Below the pieces are notes generated by a model, which worked only from the letters and a program-made list of their open reading frames with translations, was not told where the DNA came from and searched no databases. From the NCBI RefSeq assembly GCF_001900245.1, contig NZ_CP017813.1, positions 186,001 through 250,000 of the forward strand: a stretch of DNA of 64,000 bases, written 5' to 3'. The translations under genes and the position numbers were made by a program. The stretch comes from Mycoplasmopsis pullorum (lineage in GTDB: Bacteria > Bacillota_I > Bacilli_A > Mycoplasmatales > Metamycoplasmataceae). Positions 46,442 through 57,073 of this stretch are shown piece after piece; within the stretch, counting starts at the first letter, position 1, and the number at the start of each line of letters is the position of its first letter.

Positions 46442-48185
46442 ATGAAAGCAAATAAATTATTAAATCATACAACAAGTCACCTTTTAGGAGCTGCTGTTGA
46501 GAAGTTATATCCAAATGTAAAACTAGGTTTTGGTCCTGCGACTGATGAAGGTTTTTATTATGATTTTGAATTCGAAACACCTTTAAGTGATACAGAATTA
46601 AACAAAATTGAAAAAATGATGAAAAAACTCGCATCACGTAATTTAGTTATGAAAAGTGTCGATGAATCACATTATTCATTTGAAAATAAACCTTATAAAA
46701 AAGAGTTATATGATGAATTAAAAGCAAAAGGAGCTGAAATTACATTTTATGCTCTTGTAGATCCATTAAACAATGAAGAAGTTTTTGTGGATTTATGTGC
46801 AGGTGGACACGTTGAAGATACTAAAAAAATTAAACATTTTAAATTGTTAAACTTAGCTGGTGCATACTGAAGAGGTAATTCAGACAATATTCAATTAACA
46901 CGTATCTATGGTACTAGTTGAGAAACTGCGGATGAATTAAATGAATATTTAGAAATTTTAAAAGATCGTAAAGAACGTGATCACCGTAAAATCGGAAAAG
47001 AAATGAAATTGTTCGCGTTTAACCAATTATCTGGTCAAGGTTTTCCGATTTGACTTGAGGATGGTATGTACATTCACAATGAAATTCGTAACTTAGTGTT
47101 AAAAATGGACCGTAAATACGGATTTACAGAGGTTTTAACACCGCATTTTGGGGGAAGAAACACTTTATAAAATCTCGGGACACTTAGAACACTATAAAGA
47201 TGATATGTTCAAACCTTTATTAGTTGAAAAAGAACGCTTAATTCCACGTCCAATGACTTGTCCACATCACATTATTTGTTACAACATGGAAAAAAGAAGT
47301 TACCGTGATCTACCAATTAGATATAGTGAACAATCACAACTTTATCGTTATGAAAAATCTGGTGCTCTTACTGGTCTTGAACGTGTTCGTGCAATGTTAT
47401 TAACAGAGGGACACTTATTCTTAAGAAAAGATCAAATTAAAGATGAATTTAAATTAATGTATCAATTAATTAAAGAAACTTTAGAGATTTTTAAAATTAA
47501 AATTAGCTACATTTCACTTAGTTTACGTGATAAAGAAGATAAAGAAAAATACTATGACAATGATGAAATGTGAAACAGTGCCGAAGCTCAATTAAGAGAT
47601 GTTTTAAACGAATTAAACGTGGAATATGAAGAAAAAATTGGTGAAGCTGCATTCTATGGACCTAAAATGGACATTCAAATTTACACCTCTTTAGGACACG
47701 AAGTCACAGTTTCAACTTTACAATTAGACTTCTTATTACCTGAACGTTTTGATATTACTTTCACAAATAAAGATAATGAAGAAGAAAGACCTGTTATGTT
47801 ACACCGTGGTTTAATCGGAACATATGAAAGATTTGTCGCGACATTATTAGAACAAACTAAAGGTAATTTACCATTCTGATTAGCCCCAAAACAAATTACT
47901 GTTTTACCAGTTAATGAAAAAACTAATTTAGAATACGCAAAAGAAATTAATGATATGTTATTCAATTTAAACTTCAGAAGTAAATTGGATGACCGTGAAG
48001 AAAGAATTAGTAAAAAAATGCGTGAAGCTCAAATGAGTAAAAGTAAATTTATCCTAATTTTAGGAGATAATGAACAAAATAATCGTACAATTTCATACCG
48101 TAAATATGGTGAACAAGCAACAGAAACTGTTTCAATTGACGAATTTATATTATTATTAACAAAATTAAGAATGAATTATGAATAA
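46442..48185 (+). CDS. thrS: Threonyl-tRNA synthetase, frameshifted in a G5 run as read
   Basis: Two frames together give a full ThrRS of about 580 residues. The first (46442 to TAA at 47168-47170) ends soon after LTPHF; the second continues from the same point as [20 protein letters not shown] to TAA at 48183-48185. The shift lies in GGGGG at 47150-47154; four G would restore the usual HFGEETLY. The N-terminal TGS domain is missing, so the protein begins at the editing domain, whose HTTSH (residues 9-13) and CAGGH zinc-type motifs are intact. Catalytic motifs 2 and 3 and the anticodon domain follow. The gene should be essential, so a sequencing error or tolerated frameshift is more likely than a dead gene. 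Confidence 0.88.
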
Positions 48186-48570
48186 TAAAAATAAATCAAT
48201 AATTAATGTAATTTTTATAATTATTTTTTGTGTTGCCCCAGCGATTGCTCTTTGATTACTTGGTCTGGGACAATCTGCAATATTAAGTTATAAGTGATTA
48301 GTTGTTTCTTTGACGATTTGATTACTTGTGACTACAATACTATGATTTGTGTTTTTAAAGCTTAATTGAATTAGTGATAAAAAACCAATTCCTGCTTTAC
48401 CACTAGTCTATTCGTTTTTTACCATTTTAATTACTTATCCGCTAAATATTTATTTGCGTTTCGCAATAGTGATAATTGTTGTAATTTCGTCAACGGTTAC
48501 ATCATTGTGAATATCAAACTTGATTTTTGATTCAAAACTTGAATCTCAAAACACAAAGAATTTATATTAA
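48178..48570 (+). CDS. Small four-helix membrane protein downstream of thrS
   Basis: 130 residues interrupted on the standard code by seven TGA, all read as Trp. Four hydrophobic segments (about 8-28, 36-60, 75-95 and 97-116) with short charged ends. The ATG lies within the last codons of thrS (ATGAATAA), so translation is coupled. I do not recognise the family. Sharing a transcript with trpS-thrS says little about its role. Confidence 0.7.
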
Positions 48571-48581
48571 ATTTGGCTATA

Positions 48582-48626
48582 AAAATGACGAATAGTACTA
48601 ATTTAAAGTATTATTCGTCATTTTAT
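48582..48626. terminator. Bidirectional terminator, member of a repeated terminator pair
   Basis: 17-bp stem (48582-48598 with 48608-48624, one G-U or mismatch) and a 9-base loop, with A and T runs on either side. It can end both the membrane protein gene and the minus-strand gene at 48666. The right arm gtattattcgtc recurs in the terminator at 53151-53197. Confidence 0.8.
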
Positions 48627-48665
48627 TAGTTGATTTTAAGTTCAAATTATACATTAGCTGTAAAA

Positions 48666-48992
48666 TTATTTTTTAACTTTCAAACTTCATTTTGGTTCGC
48701 GTTCGATAGTAAATTGAGCAATTAATTTATCTAGTTCTTGTTCGCTTAAAGTTTCACCACGTTTGACTAAATTGTATAAATAACCGGCATAATTTTGATA
48801 ATCAAATTTTGGTTTTGGTTGAACCTCGGTATACATTAGTGTTCCACCGTTGCTCAAGTATTCCACAACTTCGACATTGGTATCTTTAAACAATTCTTTT
48901 AATTGACTCTTTAAAAATGAAACTTCTTTTTGAGCTTCAATGATGTTTTCAGCTAAAATTTTTGCTTTTTCTAAATCTACGATTTTATCCAT
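48666..48992 (-). CDS. Hypothetical protein, short and helical
   Basis: 108 residues including a UGA Trp near the end, finishing WSLKVKK. The first half is a probable coiled-coil (KAKILAENIIEAQKEVSFLK); the second has Tyr-rich and acidic stretches. The ATG at 48992 is preferred over an upstream ATG because a minus-strand TATAAT lies six bases before it, giving a leaderless mRNA. I do not recognise the family; the soluble, well-formed gene with promoter and terminator looks functional. Confidence 0.65.
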
Positions 48993-48998
48993 AACAAA

Positions 48999-49004
48999 AT
49001 TATA
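48999..49004 (-). promoter_or_regulatory. -10 box for the leaderless gene at 48992
   Basis: Minus-strand TATAAT ending six bases before the start codon. Confidence 0.5.
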
Positions 49005-49034
49005 AACGTAAAGCAACATTATAAAAATTTTTAG

Positions 49035-49040
49035 TAAAAT
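49035..49040 (+). promoter_or_regulatory. -10-like box of plsY, placed for a leaderless transcript
   Basis: TAAAAT ends six bases before the plsY ATG; no ribosome binding site. It is divergent from the promoter at 48999. Confidence 0.4.
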
Positions 49041-49046
49041 GTATTT

Positions 49047-49724
49047 ATGAATATTTTATATGGATTTTTAGTCAATTTTGCAATTATAATTTTCGGTTAT
49101 TTAGTAGGTTCTGTTAACACCAGTATCATAATGTCTAATCGTTATAAAAATGATGATATTCGAAATCATAATTCTAAAAATGCAGGAGCGACTAATTCTT
49201 TACGTACTTACGGTAAAAAATTTGCTTTTATTGTTTTGATCATTGATATTTTAAAAACTTATTTAGTTGTTTTAATTGTACGTTATGCAATTGTGTACAC
49301 AATTAAAGCTCCTTTTATTGGCAGCGTTGTCCCAACATTGGCCGGTTTAGCGTGTGTAATCGGACATATGTATCCTCTCTTTTTCGGACTCAAAGGTGGT
49401 AAAGGAGTTGCCTGCTCGGTGGGACTCTTTTTATCAATTAATGTTGCACTATATCCAATTGCTGCATTTTTCTTCTTTGGTTTAATTTTTTGAAAAAAAT
49501 ACGTTTCACTCGCAAGTATTGCAACTGCAATCTTAATTGTCCCTTTCTGTTTTATTCCCTGATTTATCGAGGGACCATTAGGATTTTTAAATAATCCTAC
49601 CAACCACTGATTTGTCCCTGGGATAGTCATGTCACTGTCATCGGCTTTAGTCGTATACTCACACCGTAGTAATATTAAAAGACTCCTAAGTGGTACGGAA
49701 TCAAAAATAATTAAGAAAAAATAA
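49047..49724 (+). CDS. plsY: Acyl-phosphate:glycerol-3-phosphate acyltransferase
   Basis: 225 residues with UGA Trp. It acylates glycerol-3-phosphate with acyl phosphate, the first step of phospholipid synthesis. The three conserved cytosolic-side motifs are visible: YLVGSVNTSIIMS, NHNSKNAGATNSLRTYGKK and FGLKGGKGVA. Five or more membrane helices. Its partner plsX is not in the window. Confidence 0.93.
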
Positions 49725-49727
49725 TTA

Positions 49728-49760
49728 AAACATATTCAGAAATGGATATGTTTTTTATTT
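49728..49760 (+). terminator. Terminator of plsY
   Basis: Stem aacatattc / ggatatgtt (one G-U) with loop agaaat, followed by TTTTTATTTT. Confidence 0.75.
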
Positions 49761-49836
49761 TATAAATTGACGAAAAGCACTATAAAATAGATATGAAAAA
49801 AACTAAAAAAATATGATACACACGGATAAGTTGTTA

Positions 49837-49842
49837 TATAAT
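49837..49842 (+). promoter_or_regulatory. -10 box of the str operon
   Basis: TATAAT 65 bases before rpsL. The spacer up to rpsL holds no other gene; an in-frame upstream ATG at 49847 would add a Lys/Arg-rich stretch foreign to S12 and is rejected. Confidence 0.5.
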
Positions 49843-49906
49843 ATTTATGCTATTTGTAAGAATAGTATTTAGGTATATAAATTTAAAAAAGAAAGGATTA
49901 AGGAAA

Positions 49907-50320
49907 ATGCCTACAACAAACCAATTAGTTACTAATGGTCGTAGTTCAAAAATTAAGAAGCAAAATGCACCTGCTCTTAACATTAGCTACAACTCATTAA
50001 TTAAAAAAGCTAAAAAAATGGCTTCTCCATTTAAACGTGGAGTATGTACTCGTGTTGCTACAATGACACCTAAAAAACCTAACTCAGCTTTACGTAAATA
50101 TGCTCGTGTTAAATTATCAAACGGAATGGAAGTTACTGCTTATATTCCTGGTGAAGGACACAACCTTCAAGAACACTCTGTTGTTTTAATCCGTGGAGGT
50201 CGTGTTAAAGACTTACCTGGGGTTAGATACCACATCGTTCGTGGAACACAAGACGCTGCCGGAGTTAACAAACGTGCTCAAGGTCGTAGTTTATATGGTG
50301 CTAAAAAACCTAAAGCTTAA
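49907..50320 (+). CDS. rpsL: 30S ribosomal protein S12
   Basis: 137 residues from the ATG at 49907, which follows [34 protein letters not shown] and [18 protein letters not shown] are the decoding-centre loops. The Lys of TPKKPNS, whose change gives streptomycin resistance elsewhere, is the ordinary residue. First gene of rpsL-rpsG-fusA; tuf does not follow. Confidence 0.98.
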   Translation: MPTTNQLVTNGRSSKIKKQNAPALNISYNSLIKKAKKMASPFKRGVCTRVATMTPKKPNSALRKYARVKLSNGMEVTAYIPGEGHNLQEHSVVLIRGGRVKDLPGVRYHIVRGTQDAAGVNKRAQGRSLYGAKKPKA

Positions 50321-50378
50321 TAGTATTTAATAATTATTATTTTTATCAATTCAATCAAAATTAAGAAAGGAGACATTT

Positions 50379-50849
50379 ATGTCAAGAAAGAAAAGTGCAC
50401 CAATTAGAGAAGTGCTTGCAGATCCAGTATTCAACTCAGTTTTAGTTACAAAATTAGTTAATACAATTATGCTTGATGGTAAAAAATCTATTGCTCAAGA
50501 TATTTTATATTCAGCATTTGAAATCGTAAAACAAAAAACAGAAAAAGAACCTATGGAAGTATTCTTACAAGCTGTTGAAAATATTACACCTCAATTAGAA
50601 ATTAGAACAAGAAGAATCGGAGGGACAAACTACCAAGTTCCTACTGAAGTTTCTCCTCGTAGAAAACAAACTTTATCACTTAGATGATTAGTTCAATACG
50701 CACGTTTAAGAAATGAAAAAACAATGGACGTTCGTTTAGCTAATGAAATCATTGACGCATCAAACAAAACAGGTGGAGCTATCAAAAAACGTGAAGATAC
50801 ACACAAAATGGCTGAAGCTAACCGTGCATTTGCACACTTTAGATGATAA
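50379..50849 (+). CDS. rpsG: 30S ribosomal protein S7
   Basis: 156 residues with two UGA Trp, including the last residue. [31 protein letters not shown] and [13 protein letters not shown] are typical. It organises the 3' domain of 16S rRNA. Preceded by AAGAAAGGAG. Confidence 0.97.
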
Positions 50850-50878
50850 TCTATTACAAATAATTTAGGAAAAAGAAA

Positions 50879-52969
50879 ATGGCTAGAGATTATGATTTAA
50901 AAGATTACCGTAATATCGGTATTATGGCTCACATTGATGCAGGTAAAACAACTACTACAGAAAGAATTTTATTCCACACCGGAAAAATTCACAAAATTGG
51001 TGAAACACACGACGGAGCTAGTCAAATGGACTGAATGGCTCAAGAGCAAGAACGTGGAATCACTATTACTTCAGCTGCTACAACAGCTTTCTGAAAAGGA
51101 AAAAGAATTAACATCATCGATACACCAGGACACGTTGACTTTACTGTTGAGGTTGAACGTTCACTTCGTGTATTAGACGGTGCTGTTGCTGTGCTTGATG
51201 CTCAATCAGGTGTTGAACCTCAAACAGAAACAGTTTGAAGACAAGCAACAAACTACCACGTACCTAGAATTGTGTACGTTAACAAAATGGATAAAGCAGG
51301 GGCAGATTTTGCTAAATCAGTTGAATCTGTTAAAACACGTTTAGGTGGAAATGCTGTTGCTATCCAATGACCAATTGGACAAGAATCTGATTTTGAAGGA
51401 TTAGTAGACTTAGTTGAAAGAAAAGCTTACACATACGATGGTCAAGCTGAAGAAAAAGAATATGAAGTTGAAATTCCTGCTGACTTAAAAGAAATCGTTG
51501 AATTAAAACGTCAAGAATTAGTTGAAGCAGTTGCTAACTTTGATGAAGAAATTATGATGGAAGTTTTAGAAGGGACTGACATTGAACCTGCTAGACTTAA
51601 AGAAGCAGTTCGTAAAGCTACTTTAACATCAGAATTCTTCCCAGTAGTTTGTGGAACTTCATTCAAAAACAAAGGTGTTAAGAAAATGATTGACGCCGTT
51701 GTTGATTACTTACCTTCTCCATTAGACATTCCAGCTATTAAAGCTGAATTAGATGGACAAGAACTTGACGTTGAAGCTACAGATGACGGTGACTTTGCAG
51801 CTTTAGCTTTCAAAGTTATGACAGATCCATTCGTTGGTACATTAACATTCTTCCGTGTGTACCGTGGAGTTTTAAACAAAGGAAGTTATGTATTTAACTC
51901 AACTAAAGGTGAAAAAGAACGTATCGGACGTATTCTTCAAATGCACGCAAACAACCGTGTGGAAATTGATGAATGTCGTGCCGGGGATATTGCTGCAGCT
52001 GTTGGTCTTAAATCAACCACAACTGGGGACACATTAATTTCTGAAAAATCACCAAAATTAATTTTAGAAAAAATGGTATTCCCTGAACCAGTTATCTCAC
52101 AAGCTTTAGAACCTGAATCAAAAGCAGCGACTGAAAAATTATCATTAGGACTTCAAAAATTAGCTGCTGAGGATCCTACTTTTAGAACCTATACAGACGA
52201 AGAAACCGGACAAACCATTATTGCCGGGATGGGGGAATTACACCTTGACATTATCGTTGACCGTCTAAAACGTGAATTTGGTGTACAAGCTAAAGTTGGT
52301 GCTCCTCAAGTTTCATACCGTGAAACAATTACTAAATCAGCAGATGTTGAAGGAAAACACATCAAACAATCTGGTGGTAAAGGACAATATGGTCACGTAT
52401 GAATTAAATTCGAACCAAACCCAGATGGTGGATTTGAATTCGTTGACAAAATCGTTGGTGGTAAAATTCCTAAAGAATACATCAAACCTATTCAAAAAGG
52501 ACTTGAAGAAAAAATGGCTGCTGGTATTTTAGCAGGATATCCAATGATTGACGTTAAAGCTACTTTATTTGATGGATCATACCATGATGTCGATTCATCT
52601 GAAATGGCTTACAAAATTGCTGCTTCTAAAGCTCTTACAAAAGCTAAAGATGCTATTGGTACAGTTCTTTTAGAACCTATCATGGACGTAGCAGTTGTTG
52701 TTCCTAGCGATTACATCGGGGATGTTATCGGTGACTTGTCACGTCGTCGTGGTCTTGTTAATGACCAAGAACAAAGAAATGACGGTGCAACAATCGTTCG
52801 TGCTGCTGTTCCTCTTTCAGAAATGTTCGGTTACTCAACAGATTTACGTAGTATGACAAGTGGTCGTGGTACATATCAAATGCAATTTGATCACTACGAA
52901 AAAACACCTAAAAACATTGCTGACGAAATCATCAAGAGAAGAAACATTCAAAATAAAGACGAAGAATAA
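50879..52969 (+). CDS. fusA: Translation elongation factor G
   Basis: 696 residues with several UGA Trp. GTPase that moves tRNAs and mRNA through the ribosome. G1 AHIDAGKT (17-24), switch [11 protein letters not shown]4 NKMDKAG, and the C-terminal domain IV/V with [16 protein letters not shown]. Ends the str operon, with its own terminator. Confidence 0.98.
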
Positions 52970-52976
52970 TAATCAA

Positions 52977-53006
52977 AAAACTCAGTTATATCAACTGAGT
53001 TTTTTT
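52977..53006 (+). terminator. Terminator of the str operon
   Basis: 7-bp perfect core ctcagtt / aactgag with loop atatc, flanked by A4 and T7. Confidence 0.85.
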
Positions 53007-53150
53007 AATTTTCATTTTATAGGTTATACATTCAATGTCGCTAACCTTTCCCAGTTAGTAGTATTAAATTTTCATCTTGTGGAAAGGACAAAATGCTTTA
53101 TACTAGGAACTGGGAACAGTAAGTGACTAAAGGCCAAATAAGGTGATTAT
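53007..53150. other. Non-coding spacer with a 17-bp stem-loop and the 18-bp repeat
   Basis: No gene seen. Inverted arms ttcccagttagtagtat and atactaggaactgggaa (53048-53064 with about 53096-53112) pair at 15 of 17 positions around a loop of about 30 bases. The left arm contains the repeat shared with 4417-4434. It could be a small structured RNA or a decayed MITE-like element. Confidence 0.45.
53044..53061 (-). repeat. 18-bp intergenic repeat, copy 2 (inverted)
   Basis: Exact reverse complement of 4417-4434. It lies in the left arm of a larger stem-loop. Confidence 0.6.
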
Positions 53151-53197
53151 AAAAACGACGAATATTACCATGATGCAGTATTATTCGTCGTTTTTTT
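53151..53197. terminator. Bidirectional terminator next to the helicase gene
   Basis: Stem aaaaacgacgaata / tattcgtcgttttt (14 bp) with an inner extension, T7 on the plus side and U5 on the minus side. Its right arm shares 12 bases with the terminator at 48582-48626, and one stem pair differs by a compensating change. Confidence 0.85.
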
Positions 53198-53220
53198 GTG
53201 AATTTAGTTTGAAAATATAA

Positions 53221-56200
53221 TTAACGATTAATAATCATATTTAGATATTTGTAAATTGTATTCTTTTCTTCTCTAAATCTGAAGTTACTAATTCTGTAAA
53301 TTGGATATTCTTTTGATTGAATAAAGTCATTTTTCAATCTAATTTCAAGCATTTCATTCATTGATGTTTTTTCACTTGTATCATCTAAACTAATACCAAC
53401 TAAGAATTTAGAATCTTGATCTAAAATTGCAATGTCAATTGTATATGAACCTATACGGTAGTTCTTTTTGATTTTTACTGGCTGATTAAATACTAAAGTT
53501 TTTAATCATTGAATTACATCTTGCTCAAAATATGAAACATGATCTTTAATTACATCACGATCGATTGTTGTATACGATTTTTGTTCTTCAGCACTTAAAT
53601 CTAGGAATTCTAATCATTTTTTAAATGATAAAAGGTTAAGTGAACTAGAATTGTCAATTAATAATTCGTCAGCTTTAAGTGATTTAACAACCACCATTTT
53701 GTCTTTTGCACGAGTAATAGCAACGTTAAGAGCGTTACGACCACCTTTAGTTCCGATATATGTGCTGCTTAAAGTTGTATCTTTGGTATATCCAATTGAA
53801 GCAATAACGATGTCAGCTTCATCACCTTGAATATTTTCTAAGTTTCTTAAAATAATCTTTTCTTCTAATAATGAGTAAAGTTTTGGTGATGTTAAAGCAA
53901 TAATTTCACGAATACAGTCTTGTTGTTTTCTATTGAAAGCTAAAATAATCATTGATTCATAATCATTGATGTATTTTTCGGCCAATTTGACTACTTCTTG
54001 AGCTTCTTCGATGTTTTTATTGTCTTTTCATTTACCTTTAACATTAATTACTTCAAAACTATTTAATGTTTTTGTATTGTATTTGTCAATACCTTTTAAT
54101 TTTGAATTATAGAATTCTTTTGATGAGAATAAAATCAATTCTGATGCATTACTTCTATAGTTCATTTCTAAGAAGAATTTTGGTAAATTATTGTGTAATG
54201 CTCAATCTAATAATGAAGTGATTTCATCTGTGGTGTAATCATCTTCCGAATCATCTCTACGGTTGAATCAGTTTGAAGGTTGCATTTGTTGATCGTCCCC
54301 AGCTACAATGACTTTGTCACTTAAAGCGATATAAGGAAGTGCTTTTTCAATGAAAATTTGAGATGATTCGTCAAAAATTACATAATCGTAATGGTCATTT
54401 TCGAAGTCAACGAAGTTTGAAAGGATTTCAGGTGTACCAACAAAAACGTTATAAATATGTTTAAGTAAGTCTTTGTATTCAGTAGTAATTAAATGAGGTG
54501 GAGTAATTCCACGAGTAATTTTACCTAAGAAGTTTTTAAGTTTAATTTCGTTATCTTCACCTAAAGAACGGTAGTTTTCTAAGTTTTTTCTAGCTTTTAA
54601 TGTTACACGAGCGTACATGTTTTCAAGTTGTTCAGGTGTAACATTACTTTTGTTTTTGTTATCAATAAATTTTTGATATTCTTTCTCAATTCGATCAAAT
54701 TCAGAAAATGTGTTTAATTTCATCATATAAGCAATTCGAATTAAATCGTTAATGTCGAATTCTTTTAAATTGGCCATTCAGTAATCTTTAACTTCTTTAG
54801 CTCTTTTGTATTTCTCGTCAAAAACTTTGTCGTATTTGGTAAAAATTAAACTTTCTTTAAGCACAGCATTCATTTTTTGTGCTGCTTCTTTTTTATTTAA
54901 GTCTAATAAATTATAGAATTTGTAAAAATCGTTTTTGGTGTCGAAAAAGTGGAATAATTCAAAGAATTTTTTAATTTGTTCTTTCTTTTGTAAAATATCA
55001 CCTTTTCTTTTTAAGTTGAAGTACGCATCTAAATCTTGACTTAAAACTGCTGAAAGTGCATTTTTAGCATCATAATATTCGTATTCAATACTGTTTAAGA
55101 ATTTTTCATTATTTTGCGGAATTTCTTGTTCAGGATTAATATCTAAAATTTGTTGGTAGAAAGAAGTAAGAGGTTTGTAGAAGTAACCACGTTCATATTT
55201 GTTAGCTTTGTTAGTTTCGTTGAATTGGAATACTAAATCTGAATATTTCTGCATTCTCTTTAGCACAACATCAATCGCAACTTTCTTTTGAGAAATAAAA
55301 AGCGCTTTTTTACCTTCTTCTAAAATATTGATTAAGATATTTGCTATTGTTTGACTCTTACCTGTCCCCGGTGGACCAACAATAACACATGAAGTACTTA
55401 GTGCACCGATGATTGCTTTTTCTTGTGTCAAGTCACTTTGTGTTACACGAATTAATTTTGATGATTCGATTAAGTTTTTAGTTGTGTCTGCATCGTAGTT
55501 AAACAAGTCATCAGCTTTTATTAATTTGTCAATTTTGTCATTGATGATTAAGTTTTGCACTGCTTCGCGTAACTTTGTACCGCTCGGATGACAAACAGAA
55601 AGAACAATACCTGGAGATAAAGTCATTGAAGTATAGTTTGCAATATCTTCACGAGTCATTTCTTTAAATGAAGCTAATAAATCTTTATTCGAAATGGTAC
55701 CGTCAATTAAGCGATCGGATAAAACTTGTTTTAATGAATCGGTCGCTTCCATTAATGAACGATTTTCGCTTTCGTCTAGATATGGCATTTGTGAACCTAA
55801 ATTTTGACTAAGTGAGTAGAATAATTTTTCGTTTGTTACAATTGAACTATCTCTTGATGATAGGACAACCTTACCATTTTTAATTGATAAGTTGACCGCT
55901 TTTAAAATAGCTGGAGCATAAAAGTATGATTCATCTCTTGAAAATTTAATGAAGAATGTACCTAAAAATAGAGGTCAAACTCCAGTTTCGGTATAAATTT
56001 CATGAATCTTATTAATGTTAAATTTTCAATCTTTTAAAAAGTTACGATGTTTGTCAATAATTTTTTCTAAAACAGTTTCAAAGTTTTTTTGGAATGAACG
56101 TTTTAAATCTTTTTCAATTTTAGCAGATGGTTTGTATCCGCTAAATGTACATCATTGTTCAAATTCTTCATAAGTTTTAACATTTTCTAATTTTGTAATC

Positions 56201-56442
56201 ATTTCATCTGTGAAATTTGATGTGAATTCAACAGCAAATTCAGCATTTTCAAACACAGTTTTAACTTCTTTAGCTTTAATTAGTTTTGTTAAATCTTGAT
56301 TAATTTTTGATAAGTGATAAAAAGTTGCATTATCACCTTGACTACGAATATCTAATAAATTGTTTAATAACTTTTTATGTCTTGATTCGTTAACTTTTTT
56401 ATTAGCAACATTTTTAATGTTTTTTTGATTTAGTTTGAACAT
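53221..56442 (-). CDS. Large SF1 DNA/RNA helicase with C-terminal nuclease-like domain
   Basis: 1073 residues, one frame through many UGA Trp. Motif I GPPGTGKSQT (356-365), motif II FDESS and III AGDDQQMQPS (about 685-710), motif IV-like MNYRS (about 758) and VI AITRAKDKM (about 906) place it in the UPF1-like SF1 group. The N-terminal 350 residues are helical and unassigned. The C-terminal 130 residues resemble the restriction-endonuclease-like domain found on such helicases (YRIGSYTIDIAI, then FLVGISLDD), but the usual acidic residue of the second motif appears as Ser. The ATG at 56442 follows AAGGAAGGAC. Mycoplasmas carry similar 1000-residue helicases; the role may be repair or defence. 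Confidence 0.85.
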
Positions 56443-56471
56443 GTCCTTCCTTTCCATTTATTAATAAATTA

Positions 56472-56477
56472 ATTATA
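56472..56477 (-). promoter_or_regulatory. -10 box of the helicase gene
   Basis: Minus-strand TATAAT 29 bases before the start codon. Confidence 0.5.
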
Positions 56478-56632
56478 TATTTTATTTATAAATTTTATTC
56501 TAAAGCATCAATAAAAAATCATCTAATCAAATATTAAACATGTCAAATAAGCAAAAAGTAAAAAGTCTATTTTTATGTTTGGTTGCATCTAAAAAGTAAT
56601 AAAATAAATTTAGCACTTCCAAGGCGGCACAA

Positions 56633-57073
56633 ATGAAAAATGAATTTATAAAATTAAGTGAAAAAATTTTTTATATTTATTTTATATTTTTCAATTTTTT
56701 GTTTTTGTTTTTTTACTGAATTTTAAATTTGCATTATTCTTTGTTTTTTGGATATTCAATTGGGGCTTTGGTCGCTTTTTTTATTTATAAAATTCGTGTA
56801 ATCACGAGTTATTTTATTTTTAAGCAAAGCAAAAAAAGTGCATGATTATCAAGTCTTTTGATATATTTTTCTTTAATTTTTTTTATTTTAATAATAGTTT
56901 ATTTAATCTTTAAAATTAACTATTTAAGTGCGAATCCCCATGTGGACTCTTGAGATGAATATGTCTATAAACCAATTAATTTATTCACTTTTTTATTTGG
57001 TTTTCATTCTTTCTTTTTATCGATTTTAACCGCGTCTGTGATTCGTAGTTTTGCAACCAGAAAGGGGGTATAA
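56633..57073 (+). CDS. atpI: ATP synthase-associated membrane protein, AtpI position
   Basis: 146 residues with UGA Trp. Four hydrophobic segments, the Phe/Ile-rich composition and the position directly before atpB fit the poorly conserved AtpI (UncI) of atp operons, thought to help assemble the c-ring. Sequence alone is not diagnostic. Its stop overlaps the atpB start by one base. AAGGCGG before the ATG is a plausible ribosome site. Confidence 0.65.

Noticed and set aside
47100-48185. Treating thrS as two separate genes
   Set aside because: The two frames join exactly within a conserved ThrRS motif at a G homopolymer, and the second half has no own start or ribosome site.
49779-49791. 13-base word cactataaaatag also present near 4480
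   Set aside because: It is wholly A/T-rich apart from three bases and resembles promoter-like sequence, so chance similarity is likely.
49847-49906. Upstream extension of rpsL
   Set aside because: The extra residues are not part of S12 and the ATG at 49907 has a clear ribosome binding site.
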